A stretch of 38,508 nt of DNA, taken from assembly GCA_037388885.1 (NCBI GenBank), contig JARRJS010000043.1, positions 1-38,508 on the forward strand, read 5' to 3'. Of this stretch, positions 7,728-15,657 are shown piece by piece (position 1 is the stretch's first letter; every line of letters starts with the position of its first letter). The stretch is from JARRJS01 sp037388885. Its GTDB lineage: Bacteria; Gemmatimonadota; Gemmatimonadetes; Longimicrobiales; RSA9. Below the pieces are notes generated by a model that did no database searches, had not been told where the DNA came from, and saw nothing but the letters and a program-made list of their open reading frames with translations. The position numbers were made by a program, and so were the translations under genes.

Positions 7728-8419
7728 TCCCGACCCTCCAACGCCGGTGTCCCGCCATCGGACGCCATATCGCGGCGCCGCCCCGCACCGTCACCACCGA
7801 GCTGCCGACTCAGCGCGTATGAAAGACCTTCCATCTCCATGGCCATGTCCACGCTCTTCAACGCCACCCCTTCCGGCACGTCAAGCTGCGTCGGCGCAAA
7901 ATTCAGGATCCCCCGCACGCCCGCCGACACGATCCGGTCCACCACAGACTGCGCCGCCGGAACCGGCACCGCCACCACCGCGATCTGGATGTTCCGTTCC
8001 TGCAACACACGCTCCATGTCCCGGTCCGCCGCCACCACCACCGCGCCCCACCGCTGACCCACCTTCATCACGTCCGTGTCGAACACCGCTTCAATGTGGA
8101 AGCCTCGCTCCCGAAACGCCTCGTATCCGAACAGCGCCGCACCGATCCGACCCGCACCCACCACCGCCACGTGCCATGTCCGCTCCAGTCCCAGGATCGA
8201 GCGCAGGCACGCCACCAGGTCCGTCACCACGTAACCCATGCCTCGCTTCCCGAACGTGCCGAACAACGACAGGTCCTTGCGCACCTGCGCCGCCGTCGTG
8301 CCGGCCCGCATCGCGAGCTCGCCGCTCGACACCGTCCCCACTCCTTCTGCATCCAGCTTGCCGAGCAGCCGCAGATACACCGACAGGCGCCCGATCGTGG
8401 GCTCCGACACTTTCTTCAT
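7724..8419 (-). CDS. rex: Redox-sensing transcriptional repressor Rex
   Basis: Rex is a dimeric repressor that binds DNA when the NADH/NAD+ ratio is low and releases it on binding NADH. This copy has 231 residues. The N-terminal winged helix (1-75) contains IGRLSVYLRLL and the recognition region AAQVRKDLSLFG. The Rossmann domain begins VAVVGAGRIGAAL (85-97), and the C-terminal domain-swapping helix carries the MEGLSYALSRQL region. The reading frame stays open far upstream, but ATG 8419 (or GTG 8422) matches where family members start. No clear Shine-Dalgarno is seen. A perfect Rex operator covers its own promoter, so it is autoregulated. It is followed by the exonuclease gene with a 4-bp overlap. 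Confidence 0.96.
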   Translation of the reverse strand: MKKVSEPTIGRLSVYLRLLGKLDAEGVGTVSSGELAMRAGTTAAQVRKDLSLFGTFGKRGMGYVVTDLVACLRSILGLERTWHVAVVGAGRIGAALFGYEAFRERGFHIEAVFDTDVMKVGQRWGAVVVAADRDMERVLQERNIQIAVVAVPVPAAQSVVDRIVSAGVRGILNFAPTQLDVPEGVALKSVDMAMEMEGLSYALSRQLGGDGAGRRRDMASDGGTPALEGRD

Positions 8420-8448
8420 CACGGATTTTTGCGCGTACGGGAAGGCTC

Positions 8449-8466
8449 TTGTGAATCCTTTCACAA
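8449..8466 (-). promoter_or_regulatory. Rex operator
   Basis: TTGTGAATCCTTTCACAA is an exact match to the established Rex box pattern TTGTGAA-N4-TTCACAA, with no mismatch in either half-site. It lies 30 bp upstream of the rex ATG. It starts 2 bp downstream of the predicted -10 hexamer, so bound Rex would cover the transcription start. No second full match was noticed elsewhere in the window. Confidence 0.92.
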
Positions 8467-8468
8467 AC

Positions 8469-8497
8469 AAGGTACGCGTCCCGCGCGGCGGCGTCAA
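8469..8497 (-). promoter_or_regulatory. Predicted rex promoter
   Basis: The -35 hexamer TTGACG (8492-8497) and -10 hexamer TACCTT (8469-8474) are separated by exactly 17 bp. The -35 overlaps the ksgA TGA stop. Transcription would start near 8462, inside the Rex operator, leaving a leader of about 40 nt. The -10 is a weak match to TATAAT but resembles the TAGCTT of the predicted rpmE promoter. Confidence 0.65.
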
Positions 8498-9312
8498 ACG
8501 GCGTAGGCGCGCGGCAGGTGGCGGGCACGGAGGGCGCGGGAAAGTGCGACGAACTGGTCCGGATGCAGGGTTTCGGGCCGGTTGGAAAGGTCCAGACCTG
8601 TGAAGGCTTCGAGGCTCCGAACCCCATCGACATCGAGGGCGTACTCGGGGGATGTGCGCAGGATCTTCTGGAACTGCTTGCGGCGCTGGCCGAAGGCGAC
8701 GCGCGTGAGGGTACGGAGGTCCCGGGCGTCGCTGCGTGACAGGCGCGGCCCGGGCAGCAGTCGAATGACGGCCGAGTCGACGGCCGGCGTGGGCCGGAAC
8801 GCGCCGCGGCCGACCCGGAACAGGGCCTCGACGCGCGCGGCGGTCTGAACGCCGACAGACAGGGCACCGAACGTCTTGCTCCCCGGTGCAGCGGTGATTC
8901 GGTCGGCCACCTCCTTTTGCACCATGAGGACGACGCACACCGGCGGCGATTGTTCCAGCAGATGAAACAACAACGGGGACGTAATATTGTAGGGGATGTT
9001 GCCGACGACGCGGAGCGTCTCGGGCGAAGGCGCGAGCTGGTCGAGGTCCATGTCCAGGGCATCAGCGTGACGGATGTCGACGTCCTCGCGGCCGGCGTAC
9101 TCCTCCCGGAGTGCGGCGGCCAGGTCATCGTCCAGCTCGATGGCGACGAGCCGGGCGACGCGGCCGGCGAGGTGGCGGGTGAGCGCGCCGTGTCCCGGCC
9201 CGATTTCTACGACGGTATCGTTGGGGTGCGGGTCCAGCGCCTGGACGATCTTTTTCTGGATATTGGGGTCAACGAGGAAGTTCTGGCCGAGCGATCGCTT
9301 GGCGCGGGCCAC
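8494..9312 (-). CDS. rsmA: 16S rRNA dimethyladenosine transferase KsgA (RsmA)
   Basis: KsgA dimethylates two adjacent adenines in helix 45 of 16S rRNA late in 30S assembly. This copy has 272 residues. It opens with the family signature KRSLGQNFLVDPNI, then the SAM-binding VVEIGPGHGALT (34-45), the acidic loop IELDDD, and the catalytic NIPYN (usual form NLPYN). The C-terminal domain includes FRPTPAVDSAVIRL and FGQRRKQFQKIL. The start is GTG at 9312, 3 bp after the phosphatase stop, with no obvious ribosome-binding site, so it probably depends on coupled translation. It closes the partner-switching transcription unit, and its stop overlaps the rex -35 element. Confidence 0.96.
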   Translation of the reverse strand: MARAKRSLGQNFLVDPNIQKKIVQALDPHPNDTVVEIGPGHGALTRHLAGRVARLVAIELDDDLAAALREEYAGREDVDIRHADALDMDLDQLAPSPETLRVVGNIPYNITSPLLFHLLEQSPPVCVVLMVQKEVADRITAAPGSKTFGALSVGVQTAARVEALFRVGRGAFRPTPAVDSAVIRLLPGPRLSRSDARDLRTLTRVAFGQRRKQFQKILRTSPEYALDVDGVRSLEAFTGLDLSNRPETLHPDQFVALSRALRARHLPRAYAV

Positions 9313-9315
9313 GAT

Positions 9316-10878
9316 TCACGTGCGCACGAGGACCGCGGAGCGGTCGTCGGGTGGGATGTTCAGCTCGGCGTTCTCGGTCTCCGCGAAGAGCCAGGCCAGG
9401 ATGCGGCGCGGTTGCCAGGTGCGGCGCCGGACGACCTCGTCCAGCAGCGCTCGCTCGCCCATGATGCCGAATCCCCCCGGGAAGGCGTCCGACAGACCGT
9501 CGGTGAAGAGGACCAGCAGGTCCTCCCCGTTCTTCCACTCCGTGCTCCCTTCCGTTACGGGCACGGGTGCGGTGCCCAGGGGCGGGCTGGTGCTTTCGAG
9601 GCGGTGGACCTCGCCGTCACCGGCGACCCGAAACGCATGGGGGTGTCCCGCGTTGGCGTAGCTCATGCGCCCGGCGTCCGGGTCGATGATGGCATAGACG
9701 AGCGACAGGTACATCTCCGTGCTTTCGAGCTCGTCGATGAGCGCAGCATGGACCCGGCGCAGCACCTCGCCCGGCGGATCCGACTCCTGGGCGTAGATGG
9801 CAATGGCGCTCATGGTCAAGGCCATGATGAGTGCGGCCGAGAAGCCGTGGCTGGAAACATCGCCGATGACCACACCCAAGCGGCCACCGGACAGGTGGAA
9901 CAGGTTGTAGAAATCTCCGCCTACCGATTCCGCGGGCGCGCACCGGGCCGCCACTTTGGCTGTGCCCGCGAACTGGCCTGTGTCCGGCAGCAGCTTGAGC
10001 TGGAGGTCGTGCGCCAGCTCCATCTCGTGCTCCACGCGCTCCCGGCGCAGGCTCTGCTGCACCAGCCGGTGCGTTTCCAGCGCGGCGCCTACCTGGCTGG
10101 CCACTGCCATGAGCAGGCGCATATCGCCCGCCGTGAACCGCACGCCCGTACGACGGCCCACGAGCGTGATCACGCCGATCGTGCGCATGCCGCCGTCAGG
10201 GGGCGTGAAGTTCAGGGGCACGGAAAGGTACGCTTCCCGGGCGCGCGGCAGGGGCTCGGTGGACACTTCCGTCCCGGGCGCCTGCTCCAGATTGACCGGT
10301 TGGCGCTCCCGGAAAACGCGCGCCGTGATGGAGATGGGGTCGTACACGTCGATGGGGCCTCGTCCACCTTCTCCCACGGCGGCCGTGAGCGTCAGCTGGT
10401 GGGCCTCCTCCTCGTAGAGCCACACGGCCGCACGCCGGGCCCCCAGCACATCGACGACCTCCTCCAGGATCTTGCGGGCCGCGACGCCCAGCGACATGAC
10501 GGACGCCAGGATCTCGCTGATGGAGTAAAGGAGGTTGATCTCCTCGTAGCGCTCGCTCAACTCGTGCGCCGCGGAGCGCGCTTCCTGCTCATAGAGCAAC
10601 ATGCGCCGGAGCGCCTGAACGAAGAACGTCTGCTCGCCGGTAGAACCGTCGGCGCTAAGCACCTCCAGTAGCAGATCGCCATCGGGCGAGGCGCCTACGG
10701 ACACGGTGCAATCCAAGGCGGGCTCGAGGGCGCCGTCGTCCGGGAACAGGCGGCGCCATGCGCCATGGCGCCGGGCCCACAGGGCCACCTCGGCGTCCCG
10801 ATGGGTGCGCGCGTAGGCCTCGAGGATCTCCGTGACCGCGGTGGGGAGCGAGGTGGAATCGACCAGCGCGCTCGTCAT
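9316..10878 (-). CDS. RsbU-type PP2C phosphatase with GAF domain
   Basis: A 520-residue cytosolic phosphatase expected to dephosphorylate a STAS antagonist in a partner-switching pathway. Residues 1-110 match no domain I recognise. A GAF sensor domain lies at about 115-270, an amphipathic signalling helix at 272-298 (RRERVEHEMELAHDLQ), and a SpoIIE/RsbU PP2C domain from about 305 to the end. Metal-binding acids are seen in VGGDFY (319-324), GDVSSHG (339-345) and FTDGLSDA (458-465). The ATG at 10878 overlaps the kinase TGA as ATGA. The GAF domain suggests control by a small ligand or a redox or light cofactor, which the sequence does not identify. The open frame further upstream is a shadow of the kinase gene. 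Confidence 0.9.
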   Translation of the reverse strand: MTSALVDSTSLPTAVTEILEAYARTHRDAEVALWARRHGAWRRLFPDDGALEPALDCTVSVGASPDGDLLLEVLSADGSTGEQTFFVQALRRMLLYEQEARSAAHELSERYEEINLLYSISEILASVMSLGVAARKILEEVVDVLGARRAAVWLYEEEAHQLTLTAAVGEGGRGPIDVYDPISITARVFRERQPVNLEQAPGTEVSTEPLPRAREAYLSVPLNFTPPDGGMRTIGVITLVGRRTGVRFTAGDMRLLMAVASQVGAALETHRLVQQSLRRERVEHEMELAHDLQLKLLPDTGQFAGTAKVAARCAPAESVGGDFYNLFHLSGGRLGVVIGDVSSHGFSAALIMALTMSAIAIYAQESDPPGEVLRRVHAALIDELESTEMYLSLVYAIIDPDAGRMSYANAGHPHAFRVAGDGEVHRLESTSPPLGTAPVPVTEGSTEWKNGEDLLVLFTDGLSDAFPGGFGIMGERALLDEVVRRRTWQPRRILAWLFAETENAELNIPPDDRSAVLVRT

Positions 10879-11330
10879 GTCGAGAAGTGCACTCCGCCGG
10901 TTGGCGACCCTCGGTGAAGAACCATAGTGATGGAGTTCCCCTGCTCGTTGAACTCGACTTGGTCCATCAGCTTCCGGATCAGGAAGACGCCCCGGCCGCG
11001 GGGCCTGACACGATTCCAGGGCAGCGTTGGATCCGGTAGATCCGCCGGATCGAATCCGCCCCCCTCGTCGGTGACACAGATGGTGACCGTGTCGGATGTG
11101 AAGCGTGCATCGACGCGCACGCACTTCCTGGGGTCCCTGCGATTCCCGTACAGCATGGCATTCGCCAGGGCCTCCGCCACGCCGACGCGGAAATTCAGCC
11201 GCAGCCGCTCTTCGTCGAACCCGACATCCTTGCAGCGGGCGGCCAGGAGTTCAACGGCCCGTTCTATCGAATCGAGCTCGCTCGGAAGCTCGAGCGTGTA
11301 CTCCACTTCCACGCGCCTTGCATGAGTCAA
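10875..11330 (-). CDS. RsbW/SpoIIAB-type anti-sigma factor kinase (HATPase)
   Basis: A 151-residue GHKL ATPase of the serine-kinase anti-sigma type. The N box is EALANAMLYGN (53-63), the G1 box is TDEGGGFDP (87-95), and the G2 box is GRGVFLIRKLMD (112-123). Such proteins phosphorylate a STAS antagonist and sequester either a sigma factor or another partner. It lies between the STAS gene and the phosphatase gene, completing a three-part switch. The TTG start at 11330 is uncertain: the ribosome-binding site is weak, and GTG codons at 11312 and 11306 are possible. No sigma factor gene is next to it, so the controlled target is unknown. Confidence 0.9.
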   Translation of the reverse strand: MTHARRVEVEYTLELPSELDSIERAVELLAARCKDVGFDEERLRLNFRVGVAEALANAMLYGNRRDPRKCVRVDARFTSDTVTICVTDEGGGFDPADLPDPTLPWNRVRPRGRGVFLIRKLMDQVEFNEQGNSITMVLHRGSPTGGVHFST

Positions 11331-11406
11331 CCGTATCGTCTTCGGGCCAACCGCTTCGGCGCCGGCCCGGCTCTAACGATAACTCCTATCGCCACAAGCC
11401 GGTAGG

Positions 11407-11739
11407 TCACAGGGAGGCGAGGGCGTCCTGGCGGTTGTCCGCGATCTGGAACAGCGTGTCCAGCTTGGTCAGCTCGAAGAGAGTGCGCAGGTCCTCGTTC
11501 AGGTTCGCCAGGCGCAATTCACCGCCCTGTTCCCGGATCTTCTTGGACAGGCTGACCAGCACGCCGAGCCCGGACGAGTCGATATAACCCGTCTTTTCGA
11601 AGTCGATGAGGAACTTGCGGTCCCCCTTCTCCAGCTCGGCGAGCACCTTCTGCTTCAACTCCTGGCGGTTCCCGACGATGAGCTGGCCATCCACGTCCAC
11701 GATGGTGATGCCGTCCTTCTTCGTCACCTCGAAGCTCAT
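11407..11739 (-). CDS. Anti-sigma factor antagonist (STAS domain, SpoIIAA/RsbV-like)
   Basis: A single STAS domain of 110 residues. The phosphorylatable loop is YIDSSGLGVLVSL, with serines at 55 and 56; by analogy with SpoIIAA the second serine is the likely target of the neighbouring kinase. When unphosphorylated it should bind the kinase and free its target. The ATG at 11739 is preceded by GGGAGGA at ideal spacing; the open frame upstream of it is not needed. It is the first gene of the switch module, 81 bp downstream of pta and 76 bp ahead of the kinase. That second spacer contains a small CGATA-TATCG inverted repeat. Confidence 0.93.
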   Translation of the reverse strand: MSFEVTKKDGITIVDVDGQLIVGNRQELKQKVLAELEKGDRKFLIDFEKTGYIDSSGLGVLVSLSKKIREQGGELRLANLNEDLRTLFELTKLDTLFQIADNRQDALASL

Positions 11740-11787
11740 GGTTATCCTCCCATTGAATCGGGCGTGTCCGGCGGCCACTGCGGCAGC

Positions 11788-11806
11788 GCCGGCCGACCGG
11801 GCCGGC
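11788..11806. repeat. Short GC hairpin between pta and the STAS gene
   Basis: GCCGGCC and GGCCGGC form a 7-bp perfect stem around a 5-nt loop. It begins 15 bp after the pta stop codon. No T-tract follows, so it could be a weak terminator or an RNA end-protecting structure separating pta from the partner-switching genes. Confidence 0.4.
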
Positions 11807-11820
11807 ACCGCGCATCTCCA

Positions 11821-12813
11821 TCAGGCGAGCAGCGCCGTGATGCACGCGACGTTGAAGATGTCTTCCCACTTCGCGCCCCGGGACAGGTCGTTGCACGGCC
11901 TGTCCAGTCCCTGCAGGATCGGGCCGATCGCTTCCGCGTGCGCGAGACGCTGCACGAGCTTGTACGCGATGTTGCCCGCATCCAGGTCGGGGTACACCAG
12001 CACATTGGCTCGCCCCTGGACCGGCGATTCGGGCGCCTTGCTTCTCGAGATCGCCTCGATCACGGCCGCATCCACCTGCAATTCTCCGTCCGCGGGCACG
12101 TCCGGCATGCGCTCCCGGAAGCGAGCCGTCGCATCGCGCACGAGGTCCACCGTGGGGCCCTCGGCGCTGCCGCGCGTGGAATACGACAGGAACGCGACGC
12201 AGGGCTCGTCGCCCACGATCCGGCGCCGGGCGTCCGCCGCCGCCACGGCGATGTCGGCCAGCTGAGCGGCGTCGGGGTTGGGGACGACGGCACCATCGGT
12301 GAACGTCAGCACTTCTGTCCGCTCGCCCCGGAACGGCGGCACGACCATGTAGAACGACGAGGACACCACCTTGATGCCCGGCGCCGTGCCCACGCCCAGG
12401 ATGGCGGCGCGCAACACCGACGCCGTCGTGTGCGCTGCCCCTGCCACCGAGCCGTCGGCTTCGCCACTGCGCACCAGCAGTGCTCCGAACATCAGGGGCT
12501 CGCGCACCATCTCGGCCGCTTCCGCGCGGGCAAGGCCGCGATCCCGACGCCGCTGGTACAGCATCTCGGCAAACCGATCGGACCGATCGTCGCAGGTAGG
12601 GTCCAGCACGGTGACGGCGTCATCCGCCAGACCGGCCGCTGCCAGGGCCTCACGGACCGGGTCCAGGGGCCCCAGCACGGTGGGTCGGACCACCGCCCCG
12701 CGGACGAGCTCGGCCACCGCCTGGATCGTCCGCTGATCGTCGCCTTCCGGAAACACGATGCGGCGCTGCAACGCGGCCGCACGTTCTCGTATGCCTTCAA
12801 CGAATGCACTCAA
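11821..12813 (-). CDS. pta: Phosphate acetyltransferase (phosphotransacetylase)
   Basis: This 330-residue enzyme is the short PTA form that converts acetyl-CoA and phosphate to acetyl phosphate and CoA. Typical motifs are VFPEGDD near the N terminus, the SGEADGSVAGAAHTT region, and SYSTRGSAEGP. The C-terminal part has ANVLVYPDLDAGNIAYKL and ends near GAKWEDI. It lacks the N-terminal DRTGG-like regulatory domain of long PTAs. The start is a TTG at 12813, 9 bp after the coaD stop, with only a weak GAG upstream, so coupling to coaD is likely. No acetate kinase gene lies next to it. Acetyl phosphate formation ties in with the CoA-linked genes around it, but the physiological direction is unknown. 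Confidence 0.93.
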   Translation of the reverse strand: MSAFVEGIRERAAALQRRIVFPEGDDQRTIQAVAELVRGAVVRPTVLGPLDPVREALAAAGLADDAVTVLDPTCDDRSDRFAEMLYQRRRDRGLARAEAAEMVREPLMFGALLVRSGEADGSVAGAAHTTASVLRAAILGVGTAPGIKVVSSSFYMVVPPFRGERTEVLTFTDGAVVPNPDAAQLADIAVAAADARRRIVGDEPCVAFLSYSTRGSAEGPTVDLVRDATARFRERMPDVPADGELQVDAAVIEAISRSKAPESPVQGRANVLVYPDLDAGNIAYKLVQRLAHAEAIGPILQGLDRPCNDLSRGAKWEDIFNVACITALLA

Positions 12814-12822
12814 GAATGCATC

Positions 12823-13353
12823 TCACGGTCCGCCTGTTTCACCGGGTTCGATTCCCCGGCCGAACCGGGAGGCCAGCCGGGCTCGAACGGGGGGTGACAC
12901 GAACTCCGACACGTCCGCGCCCAGTGCTGCGATCTCCCGGACCAGCGAGGAGGAAAGGTATGAGTAATGGGGGTCGGGCGCGAGGAACAACGTTTCCGTG
13001 CCCGGCCAGAGCTGGCGGTTCATGAGCGCCATCTGGAACTCGTACTCGAAGTCCGAGACGGCCCGCAGCCCGCGCACGATGACGGAGGCGTCCTGTGCCC
13101 GGGCGAATTCCACCAGCAAGCCGTTGAACGCCGTCACCTCCACGCGGGGCACGTCGTGGAAGACCTCCCGAATCATGGCCACGCGCTCCTCGATGTCGAA
13201 CAGGCCGGGCTTGGCGTGGGTGGGGCGGCTGGCCACGGCGACGACTACCGCGTCGCAGAATGCCAGTGCGCGGCGGACGATATCCTCGTGGCCCTTCGTG
13301 ATAGGGTCGAACGAGCCGGGATAGATGCCCCTGAGGGGCCGTTCCTGGGTCAT
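12823..13353 (-). CDS. coaD: Phosphopantetheine adenylyltransferase
   Basis: CoaD adenylylates 4'-phosphopantetheine in the penultimate step of CoA synthesis. This copy has 176 residues. The nucleotidyltransferase motif YPGSFDPITKGH lies at 11-22, the region VIVRGLRAVSDFEYE follows, and the second ATP motif is YSYLSSSLVREIA. The end has a short basic tail beyond the usual ~160 residues. ATG at 13353 overlaps the rsmD TGA as ATGA; longer upstream frames are shadows. Pairing of rsmD and coaD is very common in bacteria, and pta directly downstream adds a second CoA-related enzyme. Confidence 0.96.
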   Translation of the reverse strand: MTQERPLRGIYPGSFDPITKGHEDIVRRALAFCDAVVVAVASRPTHAKPGLFDIEERVAMIREVFHDVPRVEVTAFNGLLVEFARAQDASVIVRGLRAVSDFEYEFQMALMNRQLWPGTETLFLAPDPHYSYLSSSLVREIAALGADVSEFVSPPVRARLASRFGRGIEPGETGGP

Positions 13354-13877
13354 GTCGGTGCGGGGATCGAGGTCAGTGCCGTATCTCCGTAGGTCCGGGT
13401 GCGCAAGCCCGGCAGCGTCGGCAACACTTCCTTCCTGCCGTGTTCCACCCAGAGCCAGCGAGCGAACGGCGTGCGCGCGAAGCAGTGCAGCAACGCCTGT
13501 GCGTGGCCATGGCCATACGGCGGGTCTGCCACCGCCAGATCGAACGCGTGCACCGGCAGCTTCTCCGCGTAGCGCAGCGCGTCCGCCCGGACTACGCGCG
13601 TGGTCGGCGCCGCCTCCAACCGCCGGATATTGGCGCGCAGGGCGCGCAACGCACCGCCGGACTGTTCCACGAAGGTGACATGCGCGGCGCCCCGGGACAA
13701 CGTTTCCAGCCCGAGTGCGCCGGAGCCGGCAAACAGGTCCAGCACCTGCGCGCCCGGGATGGCCTGCTGCATCGCGCTCATCCAGGCCTCCCGCACGCGG
13801 TCGGTGGTGGGTCGTGTCGCGCGGCCGGGCGGCGCCTGAATGGTGTGGCCGCGCCAGCGTCCTGCGATGATGCGCAT
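13350..13877 (-). CDS. rsmD: 16S rRNA (guanine966-N2)-methyltransferase RsmD
   Basis: RsmD methylates G966 of 16S rRNA in the assembled small subunit. This 175-residue protein begins MRIIAGRWRGHTIQAP. The RPTTDRVREAW region, the SAM-binding VLDLFAGSGALGLE (45-58) and the catalytic ADPPYG motif follow. Length is slightly short for the family but complete. Its ATG shares one base with the recJ TGA (TGATG), and its own stop overlaps the coaD start, so recJ-rsmD-coaD form a coupled chain. Confidence 0.95.
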   Translation of the reverse strand: MRIIAGRWRGHTIQAPPGRATRPTTDRVREAWMSAMQQAIPGAQVLDLFAGSGALGLETLSRGAAHVTFVEQSGGALRALRANIRRLEAAPTTRVVRADALRYAEKLPVHAFDLAVADPPYGHGHAQALLHCFARTPFARWLWVEHGRKEVLPTLPGLRTRTYGDTALTSIPAPT

Positions 13878-15604
13878 CAGGCCCCCTGCATGTCCACCAG
13901 CTTCGCCTGCAGCCGCACACGGCCACGCCAGTGGTCTTCCTGCAGCTGGAACGCCACATCCAGCCTGCCGTCCGCCTCGATGGCAGCGTAGCGGTCGGCC
14001 ATGCGGAATCCGATGGCGTCCAGGCCCGCACCGTCCTGGAGCAGGCGCATCTTGACATGGCCGTCGCCGACGCGCCGCGCGCCGCTCACGTCCACGCCGC
14101 GTGTCACGAAGACAGGCGTCGGATTGCCGATGCCGAACGGCGCCATGTGCCGCAGGTAGCGATACAGCTCCTGGTCCGCCGCGCCCAGTGACAGCTCCAA
14201 GTCGACACCGACCTCCGCCACCAGCTGGTCGTCGGTCAGCATGGCCCGTGCCCGTGCATCAAAGGCGGCGCGGAATGCATCGATACGGTCGGGCCGGATG
14301 TCGAAGCCGGCGGCGGCCCGGTGCCCGCCGTAGCGTTCCAGGTGCTCACCGCAGTCCCGGATCGCGGCGTACAGGTCGAATCCCGGGATGGAGCGGGCGC
14401 TCCCCCGGGCGTGGCCGTCGCCACGCAGGGCGATGAGCGCCGTCGGCCGGTGCACCTTCTCCACCAGGCGCGAGGCGACGATGCCGATGACGCCCGCATG
14501 CCAGCGGTCGGACGCCAGCACGATGGCCCGCTGCCGGTCCGGGTCGTACGTGGGCGCGAGCAAGGCCACCGCCTCCTCCAGGATCGAGCGGTCCATCGCC
14601 CGCCGCCGATGGTTTTCCGCATCCAGGCGCTCCGCCAGCGCCCGGGCCTCGGCATCGTTCTCGGTCAGCAACAACCGCACGCCGTCCATGGCATCGGCCA
14701 TGCGCCCCACCGCGTTGATGCGTGGCGCGAGGACGTGGCTCAGGTGCCCCGTCGACAGCCTCTCGCGGTCCGCCAGGCCGGCTACGACCAGTAGGGCCCG
14801 GAGGCCCGGGTTGCGCGTCTCCTTCAGCACCCGCAGCCCGAAATGCACCATCACGCGGTTCTCGTCGGTCAACGGCACGAGGTCGGCCACCGTGGCCAGA
14901 GCCACCAGGTCCAGGTGGTACAGCAGCGACTCCTCGTCCAGGCCACGAGCCCGCGCGAGGGCCTGGCACGCCTTGAAGGCCACACCGGCTCCGCAGAGCC
15001 CCTCGTTCGGATAGGCACAGTCCGCCCGCTTCGGGTTCAGCACCGCAACGGCGGGCGGCAGCGTCGGTGCCGGGGTGTGGTGGTCGCTCACCAGCACGTC
15101 GATGCCCGCGCGCCGCGCCGCGGCCGCCGCGTCGTGCGCCACGATGCCGCAGTCCGCAGTGATGAGCAGCGACGCGCCGGCATCCTGCGCAGCCTTCACA
15201 CCCGCCGGGCCCAGGTCGTAGCCGTCGCGTGCGCGGTGCGGCACGAATGGCTGGACCCGACCGCCCAGCGCCCGCAGAACCCGGGTGTAGAGCGCGGTCG
15301 CGCAGATCCCATCGACGTCGTAGTCGCCGTGCACCAGGATGGTCTCACCCCGATCCAGCGCGGCAGCTACACGCGCCACGAACGGCGCCATGTCCGTCAT
15401 GGCATCGGGATCGTGCAGGTGTTCCGGGCGTGGTCTCAGGAATCGCTTCGCGGCGTCGGGTGTGGTCACGCCGCGATTGGCCAGGAGTCGGCAGAACGTG
15501 TCGGGCAGCCGCAGCGTGCCGGCCAGTGCCCGGGGGATGTCCTCGCTCGCCGCGCCGCTGTCACGAAAGGCCCAGCGTCGCGGCACCGGTGGCAGGTCCT
15601 TCAC
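13877..15604 (-). CDS. recJ: Single-stranded-DNA-specific exonuclease RecJ
   Basis: RecJ degrades single-stranded DNA 5' to 3' in recombination and mismatch repair. Counting from GTG 15604 the protein has 575 residues. DHH-family motifs appear in order: GDYDVDGICA (93-102), TADCG (149-153), SDHH (173-176), the ALATVADLVPL region, the DHHA1 part with GYGGHR-like RYGGHRAAAGF, then a C-terminal OB-like domain with FGIGNPTPVF. The frame is open upstream, so the start is uncertain. GTG 15604 puts the KDLPP-RRW start where homologues begin; GTG 15622 is the alternative. It lies about 50 bp after the zinc-ribbon gene and overlaps rsmD by one base. Confidence 0.95.
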   Translation of the reverse strand: MKDLPPVPRRWAFRDSGAASEDIPRALAGTLRLPDTFCRLLANRGVTTPDAAKRFLRPRPEHLHDPDAMTDMAPFVARVAAALDRGETILVHGDYDVDGICATALYTRVLRALGGRVQPFVPHRARDGYDLGPAGVKAAQDAGASLLITADCGIVAHDAAAAARRAGIDVLVSDHHTPAPTLPPAVAVLNPKRADCAYPNEGLCGAGVAFKACQALARARGLDEESLLYHLDLVALATVADLVPLTDENRVMVHFGLRVLKETRNPGLRALLVVAGLADRERLSTGHLSHVLAPRINAVGRMADAMDGVRLLLTENDAEARALAERLDAENHRRRAMDRSILEEAVALLAPTYDPDRQRAIVLASDRWHAGVIGIVASRLVEKVHRPTALIALRGDGHARGSARSIPGFDLYAAIRDCGEHLERYGGHRAAAGFDIRPDRIDAFRAAFDARARAMLTDDQLVAEVGVDLELSLGAADQELYRYLRHMAPFGIGNPTPVFVTRGVDVSGARRVGDGHVKMRLLQDGAGLDAIGFRMADRYAAIEADGRLDVAFQLQEDHWRGRVRLQAKLVDMQGA

Positions 15605-15657
15605 GGGCGGGCCCCGGCGCACGGCGTCGCCAACGGCGTCAGGGCGCCCGTCACGAC

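Noticed and set aside
8420..8938. Long N-terminal extension of rex into ksgA
   Set aside because: It covers the Rex operator and promoter and the ksgA coding region in another frame; homologous Rex proteins start at MKKVSEPT-like sequence.
10879..11124. Longer start for the PP2C phosphatase
   Set aside because: The extra sequence is a shadow of the kinase gene; ATG 10878 makes a clean ATGA junction.
11331..11406. Stress-sigma promoter between the STAS and kinase genes
   Set aside because: A small inverted repeat (CGATA/TATCG) is present, but no recognisable -35/-10 pair supports a promoter.
12840..12859. tRNA-like T-arm (GGTTCGATTCC) on the plus strand
   Set aside because: It lies inside the 3' end of coaD, the stem does not pair in the standard register, and no acceptor, D or anticodon arms surround it.
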